Positions 6,776 through 13,048 of a stretch of DNA of 20,246 nt are shown in pieces (the stretch's first letter is position 1; each line of letters begins with the position of its first letter). The stretch lies in IMG/VR virus record IMGVR_UViG_3300001589_000121, positions 1 through 20,246 of that record, one strand, 5' to 3'. The notes under the pieces were generated by a model. The model had not been told where the DNA came from, did no database searches, and saw nothing but the letters and a program-made list of their open reading frames with translations. Source of the DNA: a virus. The position numbers and the translations under genes were made by a program.

Positions 6776-7645
6776 CTAATTATAAGAATCATTACCACCG
6801 ATCCCACTATAATACTTTTTCTTTTTGTTTTCAATAAGTTTTTCATATAAATAAGGATAGAATTTTTTCATTAATTTCTCTACGGTATTATGATTTTCAT
6901 AACCTATATACCTTTCATTTACTTCTTTAGCTGTGTAACCTCTATTTATATAGGCTATTATCTCTATTTTTTTCTCGTCAAAAACCTTTTGAAGCTTAGT
7001 CGGAAACCCCCATTGAATCTCATAAAAAAGAGCAGGGTAAGCTCTTTTAAAATGTTTTCTTAGCTGATAGGAATTGCAGTAGAAAAAATAATTATCATTT
7101 AGATAAGACGAGGTGCAACCATCTTTTATTCTTTCTAGAATCTCTTCTTCTTTATTGTCCATTACCTGCTGAAACTTGGTAGGATATTTGCTTTTCATTA
7201 CTTCTTTTATATAAGGCTTTATATAATTAGCAGACTGATCTTCACCAGTTATCAAGTGTTTAACATTTAAGAAGTGATTGTATACTGCATCTCCCAACAC
7301 AAACCTATTGTCGTATGTGTGTGTCTTACTGTCTACGGTTCTAATGTAATATAGATAGCTCGTTCTATCTCTTTGTGTGAGCCTACATACTGTCTTATAA
7401 ACCTTTATTGACCTTGGCTTAAAACATAAGTCAGCACATAGCCAAAAGAAAACAACACTAGGAACGATGTCTTCAGGTCTCCTAGTGTCAGCAACTAAAT
7501 TTGTAACATCAAAATAAGACATTACAACCTCTGATATTTTAACAACTTGAGAGGATGTTTCTAATCGGTTGATAACATCTTCAATAGTTTCCCCATCTTT
7601 GCACTCTTGAATAATAGTTTTTAAATCTTCTTTAGTGTATTTCAT
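6776..7645 (-). CDS. DnaA-domain-IV-like protein with duplicated 60-residue C-terminal repeats
   Basis: The protein has 289 aa. Residues about 36-105 resemble the helix-turn-helix DNA-binding domain IV of DnaA. YFDVTNLVADTRRPEDIV is followed by a helix around FFWLCADLC and then QRDRTSYLYYIR, which sits where DnaA carries its DHTTV-type signature. The C-terminal part is a tandem duplication: residues 153-210 (start KYPTKFQQVMDNKEEEI, end YPALFYEI) and 213-270 (start GFPTKLQKVFDEKKIEI, end YPYLYEKL), exactly 60 residues apart. Each unit looks helical and HTH-like. No AAA+ ATPase domain is present, so this is not DnaA itself. It may bind an origin or operators. Location between replication genes fits, but the role is inference. 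Confidence 0.55.
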   Translation of the reverse strand: MKYTKEDLKTIIQECKDGETIEDVINRLETSSQVVKISEVVMSYFDVTNLVADTRRPEDIVPSVVFFWLCADLCFKPRSIKVYKTVCRLTQRDRTSYLYYIRTVDSKTHTYDNRFVLGDAVYNHFLNVKHLITGEDQSANYIKPYIKEVMKSKYPTKFQQVMDNKEEEILERIKDGCTSSYLNDNYFFYCNSYQLRKHFKRAYPALFYEIQWGFPTKLQKVFDEKKIEIIAYINRGYTAKEVNERYIGYENHNTVEKLMKKFYPYLYEKLIENKKKKYYSGIGGNDSYN

Positions 7646-7646
7646 C

Positions 7647-8297
7647 TTATTTATTTAGTGCTATTCCATGAATGTCATCATCATGAACGAATAAGTATTC
7701 TTCTCCCTCTACTTTCATTTTGTAAAAGGCTTCTGGATTAATAATAACTGTGTCACCTTGAGTAATTTCTTCCTCTAAAAATCTTGAAGGTTTGTAAATT
7801 TCTACTAGGTCTTCCCTCTTCTTTTGCCTTAGATGATCGGGGATAATGATAGTAGTAGATTCGAAAATATTCTTCTTCTGCTTGCAGATATTCCACTTGC
7901 TTACAGAGAATATCTCTCCATCTCTTACCTTACAATACACACTACAAACAAACTTAGTAACCCAATCCCTAAACAACGGATAAAAGAAATTACCTTCCTC
8001 TGTTTTTCTTTCAAAATTTACTGAGTGATGGTGGAGATATACATCGTCTCCAACTTCGAAATCTTCTAGAAAGATACCATCATCTTTTAAGTTCTTAGAC
8101 AGTCCTTTTGGTAGTCCAAGTATCTTCCCTTTGTGAGGTATTAAACCTTCATCATGAGGCATCGTGCCATCCTCTTCCATCCTAGAAAATATAGTGTCAA
8201 GGTAAAGCTCTACCTCTTCACCATTTATATTCATAGTAGTCTTTAGATGTTGCTTAAGATCTATATCTATAAGCATAAAATCTTTTAAATACCTCAT
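7647..8297 (-). CDS. GroES-like co-chaperonin candidate (divergent, with insertion)
   Basis: The protein has 216 aa. Two segments resemble GroES. At about residues 56-88, HKGKILGLPKGL and FEVGDDVYLHHH correspond to the G-V-L-A-V-G / V-x-V-G-D-x-V part. At about 177-214, QGDTVIINPEAF plus VEGEEYLFVHDDDIHGIAL matches the GroES C-terminal strand, where E-E-Y/V-L-I-x-x-x-D-I-L-A-I is typical. Normal GroES is about 97 aa, so this would be an enlarged version with an N-terminal extension and a roughly 85-residue insert. Phage co-chaperonins such as T4 gp31 retune host GroEL for capsid proteins. No GroEL gene is visible. The call is by pattern only. Confidence 0.5.
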   Translation of the reverse strand: MRYLKDFMLIDIDLKQHLKTTMNINGEEVELYLDTIFSRMEEDGTMPHDEGLIPHKGKILGLPKGLSKNLKDDGIFLEDFEVGDDVYLHHHSVNFERKTEEGNFFYPLFRDWVTKFVCSVYCKVRDGEIFSVSKWNICKQKKNIFESTTIIIPDHLRQKKREDLVEIYKPSRFLEEEITQGDTVIINPEAFYKMKVEGEEYLFVHDDDIHGIALNK

Positions 8298-8324
8298 ATT
8301 ATAAACTTACTATGTTTGAAAAAA

Positions 8325-8522
8325 TTATTCATATCTATTTGTAAATTCTTTTTTGGTTAAAATATCAACGTTACCCTCGTTGTCCTTTACCGCCCATTCA
8401 TCTTTGAAAGGCATCATAAAAACCTCTCCTGGTTTAGTGATAAACTTTAGTACCTCTGATTTGTTTTCCCCATCGTATAATATTGCCCTTACTATACTAG
8501 GCTTGCTTCTGTAAAATTTCAT
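8325..8522 (-). CDS. Small conserved phage protein of the 'K-P-x-V-x-A-x-x-x-D-G' type (65 aa)
   Basis: The sequence MKFYRSKPSIVRAILYDGEN, then a GEVFMMPFKDEWAVKDNEG segment and the end KKEFTNRYE, matches in layout a widespread short phage family. That family starts with K(F/Y)xxKPxxVxA and ends with an F-x-x-(T/R)YE motif around a central W-x-V/I-K/R-x-G turn. Its molecular function is not established. The start overlaps the end of a hydrophobic small ORF in another frame. Confidence 0.65.
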   Translation of the reverse strand: MKFYRSKPSIVRAILYDGENKSEVLKFITKPGEVFMMPFKDEWAVKDNEGNVDILTKKEFTNRYE

Positions 8523-8607
8523 AAATTGATTGTAGTATAAAAGTTAAAAAAAATATTGCACAAAAAACTATAAAAATATAGAATATTGTATCTAGCTTCT
8601 TGTTCAC
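8497..8607 (-). CDS. Possible small membrane peptide (36 aa, GTG start)
   Basis: A GTG at 8607 opens a frame reading MNKKLDTI then a hydrophobic run of about 17 residues (FYIFIVFCAIFFLTFIL) and a polar tail, stopping at 8497. The run would span a membrane once, with a positive N terminus. The GTG overlaps the stop of the 26-aa hydrophobic ORF (GTGA), and its end overlaps the start of the 65-aa gene. The arrangement resembles a coupled pair of tiny membrane proteins. Existence is not proven, because AT-rich DNA readily encodes Phe/Ile runs. Confidence 0.35.
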   Translation of the reverse strand: MNKKLDTIFYIFIVFCAIFFLTFILQSIYEILQKQA

Positions 8608-8684
8608 TTTATTAATATTTGTATCAAACCGTAACAGATTACGGAGATAGATAATATTAGTAATGATGTTCTTAATGTTTTCAT
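8604..8684 (-). CDS. Possible small membrane peptide (26 aa)
   Basis: The ATG at 8684 is preceded by TTATAAAAACAAACAA, close to the genome's consensus translation leader, and overlaps the stop of the methyltransferase gene (ATGA). The product, beginning MKTLRTSLLILSISVICYG and ending LIQILIK, is a single hydrophobic helix with a basic N terminus. A membrane peptide or short signal-like protein is possible. The leader match is the main support for it being translated. Confidence 0.4.
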   Translation of the reverse strand: MKTLRTSLLILSISVICYGLIQILIK

Positions 8685-9340
8685 TTGTTTGTTTTTATAA
8701 TTGTACTTTTTAATACCTCTTCACAAAGCTGTTGAGGTATTTTTGATCTTTCGTAATTCCCTTTTAACCCTTGAGTTCCCGTTTGACTTCCTCTAGGAGC
8801 AGGCTGATGATGACAATCTTTATTACCATTAAAACATTCTTTTCTTGGCTTCCATCCTTGCTCATTAAAAACGCTAAATATATGATTGCTCCAAATGTCT
8901 GTTGGTTTAGCCCTAATGTCTCCATATTGACAATACCAAACAGTTGTTCTATCTAAGTTCTCTACCACTTTAAGCTTTCTTAATTTACCTCTTGGGTTCT
9001 CAATAAAAAACTTTAAATCAGGGTTTAATTTTAAAAAGTAATCTATTATCTTAAGAGTAGATTTAACATACTCAACACCTTTCAAAGCGTTATCACTTTT
9101 AGGAGTATGATCTTTATTCCAATGCTTACCTATACTTGCTACGCTGAAGTAGGTGCAAGGTGGACTAGCCCATATAACATCTGGAATAAAAGGAACTTTG
9201 TTTACATCAAAAGCGTTTATATCAATAGCATAATCTATTTTATCAAACTCATTAACATCAGTAGAAAATACATTAAACCCTAATCTCTCTGCTTCTTTAC
9301 CTACACTCCTAGAGCCTGCGAATAATTCTAATAAATTCAT
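8681..9340 (-). CDS. DNA cytosine-5 methyltransferase
   Basis: The protein has 219 aa. Motif I is LLELFAGSRSVGKEAERLGF (residues 3-22), the AdoMet site. Motif IV is WASPPCTYFS, with PPC at residues 60-62 and Cys62 as the expected nucleophile, and the motif VI equivalent is FIENPRG (residues 112-118). A Cys/His-rich region near residues 168-180 (ECFNGNKDCHHQPAPRG) precedes the conserved-looking ending SKIPQQLCEEVL. It would methylate cytosine in phage DNA, probably for restriction avoidance; no partner endonuclease is seen. It shares the PPC/ENP layout with the gene at 2673-3311 but differs in sequence, so the two are probably not a recent duplication. Confidence 0.85.
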   Translation of the reverse strand: MNLLELFAGSRSVGKEAERLGFNVFSTDVNEFDKIDYAIDINAFDVNKVPFIPDVIWASPPCTYFSVASIGKHWNKDHTPKSDNALKGVEYVKSTLKIIDYFLKLNPDLKFFIENPRGKLRKLKVVENLDRTTVWYCQYGDIRAKPTDIWSNHIFSVFNEQGWKPRKECFNGNKDCHHQPAPRGSQTGTQGLKGNYERSKIPQQLCEEVLKSTIIKTNK

Positions 9341-9543
9341 TTTTTTTCTAATTTTTGTAAATCCTCAATAAAATCTTGTAAGGATGAAAGAATGTTTAAA
9401 TGCTCCTCTAAATCATCACTACCATCTAAAGCATCTATACACCATCCTAACTTACAATACATTATTTCCGTTATTTTCCAATCATCAAAGTTTTCGCTAA
9501 TCCAATCATGACTGTGAAATTCTATTATCTCATCTAAACTCAT
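9337..9543 (-). CDS. Hypothetical very acidic protein (68 aa)
   Basis: Family not recognised. The composition is strongly acidic (for example ALDGSDDLEEHL) with a C-terminal helix (SSLQDFIEDLQKLEKK). Charge and size resemble DNA-mimic inhibitors, but there is no specific motif. The leader CTTAAAAACAAACAGAT precedes the ATG, a close match to the genome's consensus. The stop overlaps the ATG of the downstream cytosine methyltransferase (ATGA), so the two proteins are made together. Confidence 0.7.
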   Translation of the reverse strand: MSLDEIIEFHSHDWISENFDDWKITEIMYCKLGWCIDALDGSDDLEEHLNILSSLQDFIEDLQKLEKK

Positions 9544-9555
9544 ATCTGTTTGTTT

Positions 9556-10212
9556 TTAAGAAGAATAAAACTCTTCATCTTTAATTATTCTTTTTACTCT
9601 ATTGTATCCTAACACTAAATCTATAGATATAGACCTAACAGACTTACCTGTTTTTCTCATAGATAAAACTCTACTAACTTTCTCAAGTTCTTTAGGTACT
9701 TTGATTAAGCTTTTACCAAACTTCTTGTATCCATAAGGGGGAGTCCTAGAGTAAACTTCTTTGTTCTTTTTTTTATTCTGTAAAATGTGTGAGGTTCGCT
9801 CTGAGATAATTCCTCTCTCCATCTCATTTAGAGATAGCATAAGAGACAAAAAGAATTTACCCATAGCTGAGTTAGAATCTATAGTCTCTCCGTTTATATC
9901 TAATACAGAGATACCTATACCCTCTTTATTTAGCGTTTCTATGAAGTTTAAGCCATCTACTACTCTTCTTGATAGTCTATCTAGCTTCCAACAAACGATG
10001 TGATCTACCTCTTTGTTCTTAATCTTATCTTTAAGAACCTTACCTCCTGGTCTATTGAATATTTTACTACCTCCAGAGATATCAGAATCTATAATTACAT
10101 CTATAAGATCATAACCTTTGTCCTTGCAGAAGGAGGAGCATTTATCTAATTGCATTTTTTCAGAGTTATCTTGTCTGTCTGTAGATACCCTTATGTATAT
10201 AATCGTTTTCAT
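9556..10212 (-). CDS. Serine recombinase (resolvase/invertase type)
   Basis: The protein has 218 aa. The catalytic domain begins MKTIIYIRVSTDRQ, with the nucleophile Ser10 and Arg8. The conserved LDRLSRR block is at residues 77-83 and the helix E region around SLNEMERGIISERT is near 130. A short C-terminal domain (about residues 170-215) holds a helix-turn-helix, as in resolvases and invertases, and lacks the long zinc-ribbon/coiled-coil tail of large serine integrases. It could resolve multimers, invert a segment or act in integration. Two 47-bp direct repeats lie 155-253 bp upstream and are candidate sites. An inverted repeat (10285-10307) close to the start may be an operator. Confidence 0.9.
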   Translation of the reverse strand: MKTIIYIRVSTDRQDNSEKMQLDKCSSFCKDKGYDLIDVIIDSDISGGSKIFNRPGGKVLKDKIKNKEVDHIVCWKLDRLSRRVVDGLNFIETLNKEGIGISVLDINGETIDSNSAMGKFFLSLMLSLNEMERGIISERTSHILQNKKKNKEVYSRTPPYGYKKFGKSLIKVPKELEKVSRVLSMRKTGKSVRSISIDLVLGYNRVKRIIKDEEFYSS

Positions 10213-10284
10213 AATACAGGTTAAATTTATAAGTTAATTTTGTAATGACAAAAATATTTTAGATATATTTTTTAGGAGAATAGA

Positions 10285-10307
10285 TTTAGATACAATATCT
10301 ATCTAAA
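10285..10307. promoter_or_regulatory. Operator-like inverted repeat upstream of the recombinase
   Basis: TTTAGATA (10285-10292) and TATCTAAA (10300-10307) are perfect 8-bp arms around CAATATC. The site ends 73 bp upstream of the recombinase ATG, a normal place for an operator or recombinase binding site. Confidence 0.35.
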
Positions 10308-10366
10308 AATTGGAGTTAATATTTTTTTTTATCCCAGCTCTCTCCGAGGGCGATTGCATCGAGCTA

Positions 10367-10465
10367 CGTATGGAGTATGAAGTATATTCTTATTCCTAAA
10401 TCTTTCGTATGCTCTTATCGTATGGAGTATGAAGTATATTCTTATTCCTAAATCTTTCGTATGCT
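10367..10465. repeat. Two identical 47-bp direct repeats, period 52
   Basis: Copies at 10367-10413 and 10419-10465 both start CGTATGGAGTATGAAG and end AATCTTTCGTATGCT, separated by CTTAT. The unit itself is bounded by CGTATG at both ends. The two copies appear identical over 47 bp, which suggests recent duplication or functional constraint. They lie beside a serine recombinase and may be its sites, or they may be replication iterons. Confidence 0.8.
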
Positions 10466-10514
10466 ATTGAAGTATTGTATTAAGAATTTCTAAGGAGAAG
10501 TTTTTAACTTAAAC

Positions 10515-10597
10515 TTGCCCCGAGTTATGGTTTTTTACTTGCACCGAGGGGTGTTTGTTCCTCTTTTCAAGAGTTGTAATTGCCCCGAGTTATGGTT
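10515..10597. repeat. 18-bp direct repeat pair with CCCCGAGTTA core
   Basis: TTGCCCCGAGTTATGGTT occurs at 10515-10532 and 10580-10597. Between them, TTGCACCGAGGGG (from 10539) is a partial third copy. The 10-mer CCCCGAGTTA also occurs on the opposite strand at 18230-18239, just upstream of the rightward HTH gene. A GC-rich word shared only between gene-free regions of AT-rich DNA suggests a protein-binding site. Confidence 0.6.
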
Positions 10598-10790
10598 AAG
10601 TTAAATGATTTTAAAGATTAAAGAGCTCTCACCCCCCTACCCCCCTCTCTCATTTTAAAAAAAAAGAAGAAAGTTTATAAAATTGGGTTTAAAAAATTTT
10701 AGCTGATCCAACCAGTCGTCCAACTTTAATAGGTGACTTCAGTTTTCGCAAGATTATGTGTTTATCTTACTAGCTTAATATTTCACAAAT

Positions 10791-10823
10791 AAAAAACCCT
10801 CTAGTGGAAGATAGAGGGCTTTT
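10791..10823. terminator. Intrinsic terminator, possibly bidirectional
   Basis: Perfect 7-bp stem CCCTCTA (10797-10803) and TAGAGGG (10812-10818) with an 8-nt loop. AAAAAA precedes it and CTTTT follows, so either strand would give a hairpin plus U-tract. It ends the leftward transcripts from the 11-17 kb block. Confidence 0.7.
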
Positions 10824-10932
10824 AAAGAACGAAACTTTATTTCTAAAGTGTTTTATTTTCTTTGTTCACCTTCCACTGTGAAATGTATTTTCAAATCATG
10901 CTGTAAGATAATACTTTTTTTTTAATAAAGCA

Positions 10933-11010
10933 TTATTTTTTACTTCTATTAGCACCGCTTAATATTAGTCCTAAAACTATTTTACAGATAAAGAATATTA
11001 AGTACATCAT
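10933..11010 (-). CDS. Possible small membrane peptide (25 aa)
   Basis: The ATG at 11010 overlaps the stop of the upstream 161-aa gene (ATGA). The product, MMYLIFFICKIVLGLILSG followed by ANRSKK, is one hydrophobic helix with a basic C terminus. The coupling and the last position before the terminator are consistent with a real gene, but its size leaves doubt. No function can be assigned. Confidence 0.35.
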   Translation of the reverse strand: MMYLIFFICKIVLGLILSGANRSKK

Positions 11011-11492
11011 TCTGATACAATTTTTATTAGACCTAAGTTGGACATATATTTAAATTTATCACACCCTTCAGGAGCATTAGAAGGAGGTTTAAATCCTACG
11101 TGTAAGCTAATAACTTCTCCGTTTAGTATATAGGCATACCCAGAACCAGATTTATAGTTCTCAGGAGTTCCCTCGGGCATATTAGCGTATGTTTTGTGCA
11201 TTAATCCTATTGGATTTTCTTTAAAGTATTTAACCATGTCATATCTAAATTGATTTTGCATGTCATCAATTTGATCTAGGTTATTAATCCAAGAGTCTAA
11301 TATTGTTTTCATTCTTTTCCTAGCCATAGATATAGATTTAGATTTTTTAACTAATGGATTTATTTTTATGTTACCATCTTTTATTAGGATACCCATGTTC
11401 ATTAGTTTATCAATATCTTTTTCATTTTCGTAGTATTTAGTTGAGAATTTTTTTATTTCGTTCTCTTTGAAGTATTTGAATATGTTTTCCAT
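11007..11492 (-). CDS. Hypothetical protein (161 aa)
   Basis: Family not recognised. The N terminus is Lys-rich and helical (residues 1-70, with ISMARKRMKTILDSWINN), possibly DNA-binding. The C-terminal part has Gly/Pro-rich turns (MPEGTPENYKSGSGYAY) and a beta-like LNGEVISLHVGF. An ordinary soluble protein by appearance. The ATG follows TTATAAAATAATAATT. It follows a small two-helix membrane ORF by 6 nt and overlaps another hydrophobic ORF at its end. Confidence 0.75.
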   Translation of the reverse strand: MENIFKYFKENEIKKFSTKYYENEKDIDKLMNMGILIKDGNIKINPLVKKSKSISMARKRMKTILDSWINNLDQIDDMQNQFRYDMVKYFKENPIGLMHKTYANMPEGTPENYKSGSGYAYILNGEVISLHVGFKPPSNAPEGCDKFKYMSNLGLIKIVSE

Positions 11493-11497
11493 AATTA

Positions 11498-11641
11498 TTA
11501 TTTTATAAGGTTAAGATCAGATATTGCTGATAGTATCACAATTAATATTATTAGCCCAAAGAACTGCCATAGATTACTACAGAAGCTCATAAGGACAAAG
11601 CATGTTATCTGAAGGGCAAATATTAATATTTCTATTGCCAT
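11498..11641 (-). CDS. Small membrane protein with two hydrophobic segments (47 aa)
   Basis: The ATG at 11641 opens a 47-codon frame that stops at 11498. The first hydrophobic segment is IEILIFALQITCFVLMSF and the second WQFFGLIIL followed by IVILSAI, with a short polar tail DLNLIK. Two membrane passes with a tight turn at CSNLW are plausible. It fills a gap of 150 nt between two soluble-protein genes, 1 nt after the upstream stop. A holin-like or host-membrane-targeting role is possible, but nothing specific supports it. Confidence 0.55.
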   Translation of the reverse strand: MAIEILIFALQITCFVLMSFCSNLWQFFGLIILIVILSAISDLNLIK

Positions 11642-11642
11642 A

Positions 11643-11876
11643 TTATTTTTTTTGATATTTAATTTCTATTAATAATTCTTCTGTAGGAGCTATTTCTCCA
11701 ATAAGATCTAGATATATATCTCCTCTATCCTCTTCGTCTTCAAACCATTCTGCTATTGTTTCGGAAGCGTTTTCTATCACTAATTGACAGGATTCTAGTC
11801 TCTTAATTAAAGCTTTGTTTTCTTTTTTTAATCGCTCTAATTCTTCTTGTTTTTTTACTATTGTTTCAAAGTTCAT
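11643..11876 (-). CDS. Hypothetical coiled-coil acidic protein (77 aa)
   Basis: The first 35 residues form a clear heptad-type coiled coil (VKKQEELERLKKENKALIKR). The rest is acidic (EWFEDEEDRGD) and ends in a beta-like LIEIKYQKK. It probably dimerises. Family not recognised. The ATG (with TCATGA context) follows the upstream stop by 2 nt. Confidence 0.7.
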   Translation of the reverse strand: MNFETIVKKQEELERLKKENKALIKRLESCQLVIENASETIAEWFEDEEDRGDIYLDLIGEIAPTEELLIEIKYQKK

Positions 11877-11878
11877 GA

Positions 11879-12175
11879 TTATCTACTTTTAATGTTATCA
11901 ATGTTTGAAGTTCCAGAATTTATCATTCTAAAAACATCGTTCCAATTATTATCATCAGCTTCCCATTCGATGTCATCTCTATCAAATTTTACTTGAAAAT
12001 TACTGAAGGCGAAGCCATGCGTATTAATTTTGAAGTCTCCTTCAGGGTTCTTTTTGATAGTCCATTTGTGTTTGTTATCACACATACATGATATAAGGTT
12101 AATAACTACTTCTCTTGCGTTTTCTTTTACCTCCATCTTCGGAGGATTGTTTAATAATTCTGTGTATCTATCCAT
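11879..12175 (-). CDS. Hypothetical protein (98 aa)
   Basis: Family not recognised. A helical N terminus (AREVVINLISCMCDN) is followed by a beta-rich middle (KHKWTIKKNPEGDFKINTHG) and an acidic Trp-containing stretch (DDIEWEADDNNWNDVF). No catalytic motif is seen; CMCDNKH could hold a metal but is not a standard site. The leader AATAAAAACAAAAAATC precedes the ATG. Confidence 0.7.
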   Translation of the reverse strand: MDRYTELLNNPPKMEVKENAREVVINLISCMCDNKHKWTIKKNPEGDFKINTHGFAFSNFQVKFDRDDIEWEADDNNWNDVFRMINSGTSNIDNIKSR

Positions 12176-12187
12176 GATTTTTTGTTT

Positions 12188-12331
12188 TTATTGTTCTATT
12201 GTTATTTCTAATAATACTTCTTCTTTGTCTACCGTTACGACCCAGGTGTCGTATAGTTTTTTCCCTTTGTTTAAAGAACTTAATAAGTCTTCTATGTCGT
12301 ATCTAGTAAATTCTATTTTAATTTTTTTCAT
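12188..12331 (-). CDS. Hypothetical small protein (47 aa)
   Basis: The ATG at 12331 is preceded by the full consensus leader CTTAAAAACAAACAATC, which strongly supports translation. The product starts MKKIKIEFTRYDIEDLLSSL and ends in beta-like VTVDKEEVLLEITIEQ. Not recognised. A micro-ORF (12328-12357) ends on its start codon, so it may be translated by coupling from the 203-aa gene upstream. Confidence 0.65.
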   Translation of the reverse strand: MKKIKIEFTRYDIEDLLSSLNKGKKLYDTWVVTVDKEEVLLEITIEQ

Positions 12332-12357
12332 GATTGTTTGTTTTTAAGGTTACACAT
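12328..12357 (-). other. Met-Cys micro-ORF linking two genes (9 codons)
   Basis: After the stop of the 203-aa gene the minus strand reads TAATAAATGTGTAACC. The ATG at 12357 opens MCNLKNKQS and its TGA at 12328 overlaps the ATG of the next gene. Similar sites are at 13025-13042 (MCNPE), 14934-14951 (MCELE), 15410-15427 (MCKIK), 16415-16540 (chain) and 18552-18572 (MCNYKI). At 14115-14120 the ATG is followed at once by TGA. A nucleotide-level motif without translation is the alternative. Confidence 0.4.
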
Positions 12358-12360
12358 TTA

Positions 12361-12972
12361 TTAATATTGTTCTCCATCTTCTGTAAACTCGTACTCATTA
12401 ACTATAATACTTTCTTCTATAGCTTCTCTAGAAGTATTGTACTCGTGTTCTTGTTTTAGTGAATGGTATATCTTGTTACATATATCTTCGTAATGTTCTC
12501 TTATTTCTTCTAAGATGTCTTCTAAGATGTCTTCTATGTTTGAATAGTTCTTACCGTACCGGTCATTAGTCATTTCAGCATCTAAGTTGTCTGAATAACT
12601 TTTTGAATGGTAATAGTGTCCACTGTGTTTGAAGCTTCCGTATATGTTTATATCACCGTTTTTAATTAGCTTGATAACTCTGTACCAATCTTTTTGGTAC
12701 TGTTTGTTCCTGTAGTTTGGAGTTATGAAGTGTAGTATATCTTTGTTTGGTGATCCTTCAAACATAGCACCATCACCTTGTGAATGGAATCCTCTGAAAT
12801 ATATTTTATCAATATCGAATCCTGTTTCTGTATCTCTGTCCATATACATTTCATAAACACTATCCCACCAACCTTCATATATGTTAAGGTCGTAAAATTT
12901 CTCGATTGCTTTTTCTTGCGATTCATCATTAAGTTCCTCGAACTTGTAAATTTTAATTGTTTCTGTTCTCAT
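12361..12972 (-). CDS. Conserved phage protein of the 'IYF-GF-SQGDGA-FEG' type (203 aa)
   Basis: The protein opens TIKIYKFEELNDESQEKAIE and contains GFDIDKIYFRGFHSQGDGA followed by MFEG (residues about 51-73). This combination is familiar from a family spread over phages and plasmids of unrelated bacteria; its function is not established as far as I know. The C-terminal part is acidic and helical (SNIEDILEDILEEIREHYED). It is preceded by a 60-bp leader element that also precedes the gene at 14639-14881, so the two may be regulated together. Confidence 0.75.
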   Translation of the reverse strand: MRTETIKIYKFEELNDESQEKAIEKFYDLNIYEGWWDSVYEMYMDRDTETGFDIDKIYFRGFHSQGDGAMFEGSPNKDILHFITPNYRNKQYQKDWYRVIKLIKNGDINIYGSFKHSGHYYHSKSYSDNLDAEMTNDRYGKNYSNIEDILEDILEEIREHYEDICNKIYHSLKQEHEYNTSREAIEESIIVNEYEFTEDGEQY

Positions 12973-12988
12973 GATTAATTAAATTACA

Positions 12989-13048
12989 TCCTCTTTAAAA
13001 ACTGTGTAACCTAGAGTGAGGATATTACTCAGGGTTACACATTTATTA
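12989..13048 (-). promoter_or_regulatory. Leader hairpin element, copy 1 (terminator/attenuator-like)
   Basis: On the minus strand TGTGTAACC and GGTTACACA form a perfect 9-bp stem, with an inner GAGT/ACTC pairing, followed directly by GTTTTTAAA. This looks like an intrinsic terminator or attenuator in the leader of the 203-aa gene. The same element, with an identical 43-nt core, is repeated at 14898-14957 before another gene. It also contains the Met-Cys micro-ORF MCNPE. Confidence 0.65.

Larger units (their letters stand above)
10213..10932. other. Gene-free repeat-rich region upstream of the recombinase
   Basis: About 720 nt without a supported gene. It holds, in order, an inverted repeat near the recombinase start, two 47-bp direct repeats, two 18-bp copies of TTGCCCCGAGTTATGGTT with a degenerate third, a C-rich run (CACCCCCCTACCCCCC at 10630) and a terminator-like hairpin at 10791-10823. 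It breaks the leftward operon into two, so a promoter for the recombinase and downstream genes is expected here, although I cannot point to one. Confidence 0.6.

Noticed and set aside
9556-10212. Large serine integrase proving a temperate phage
   Set aside because: At 218 aa the protein lacks the recombinase/zinc-ribbon/coiled-coil C-terminal domains; it fits a resolvase or invertase, so lysogeny cannot be concluded.
10367-10465. CRISPR array
   Set aside because: Only two units with a 5-bp spacer; no spacer-repeat alternation and no cas genes.
10630-10650. G-quadruplex from the C-rich run
   Set aside because: Only two G-runs of six on the minus strand; too few separate runs for a confident call.
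12723-12929. Second minus-strand frame (68 codons) inside the 203-aa gene
   Set aside because: It is fully contained in a gene with a recognisable conserved motif and has no leader of its own.
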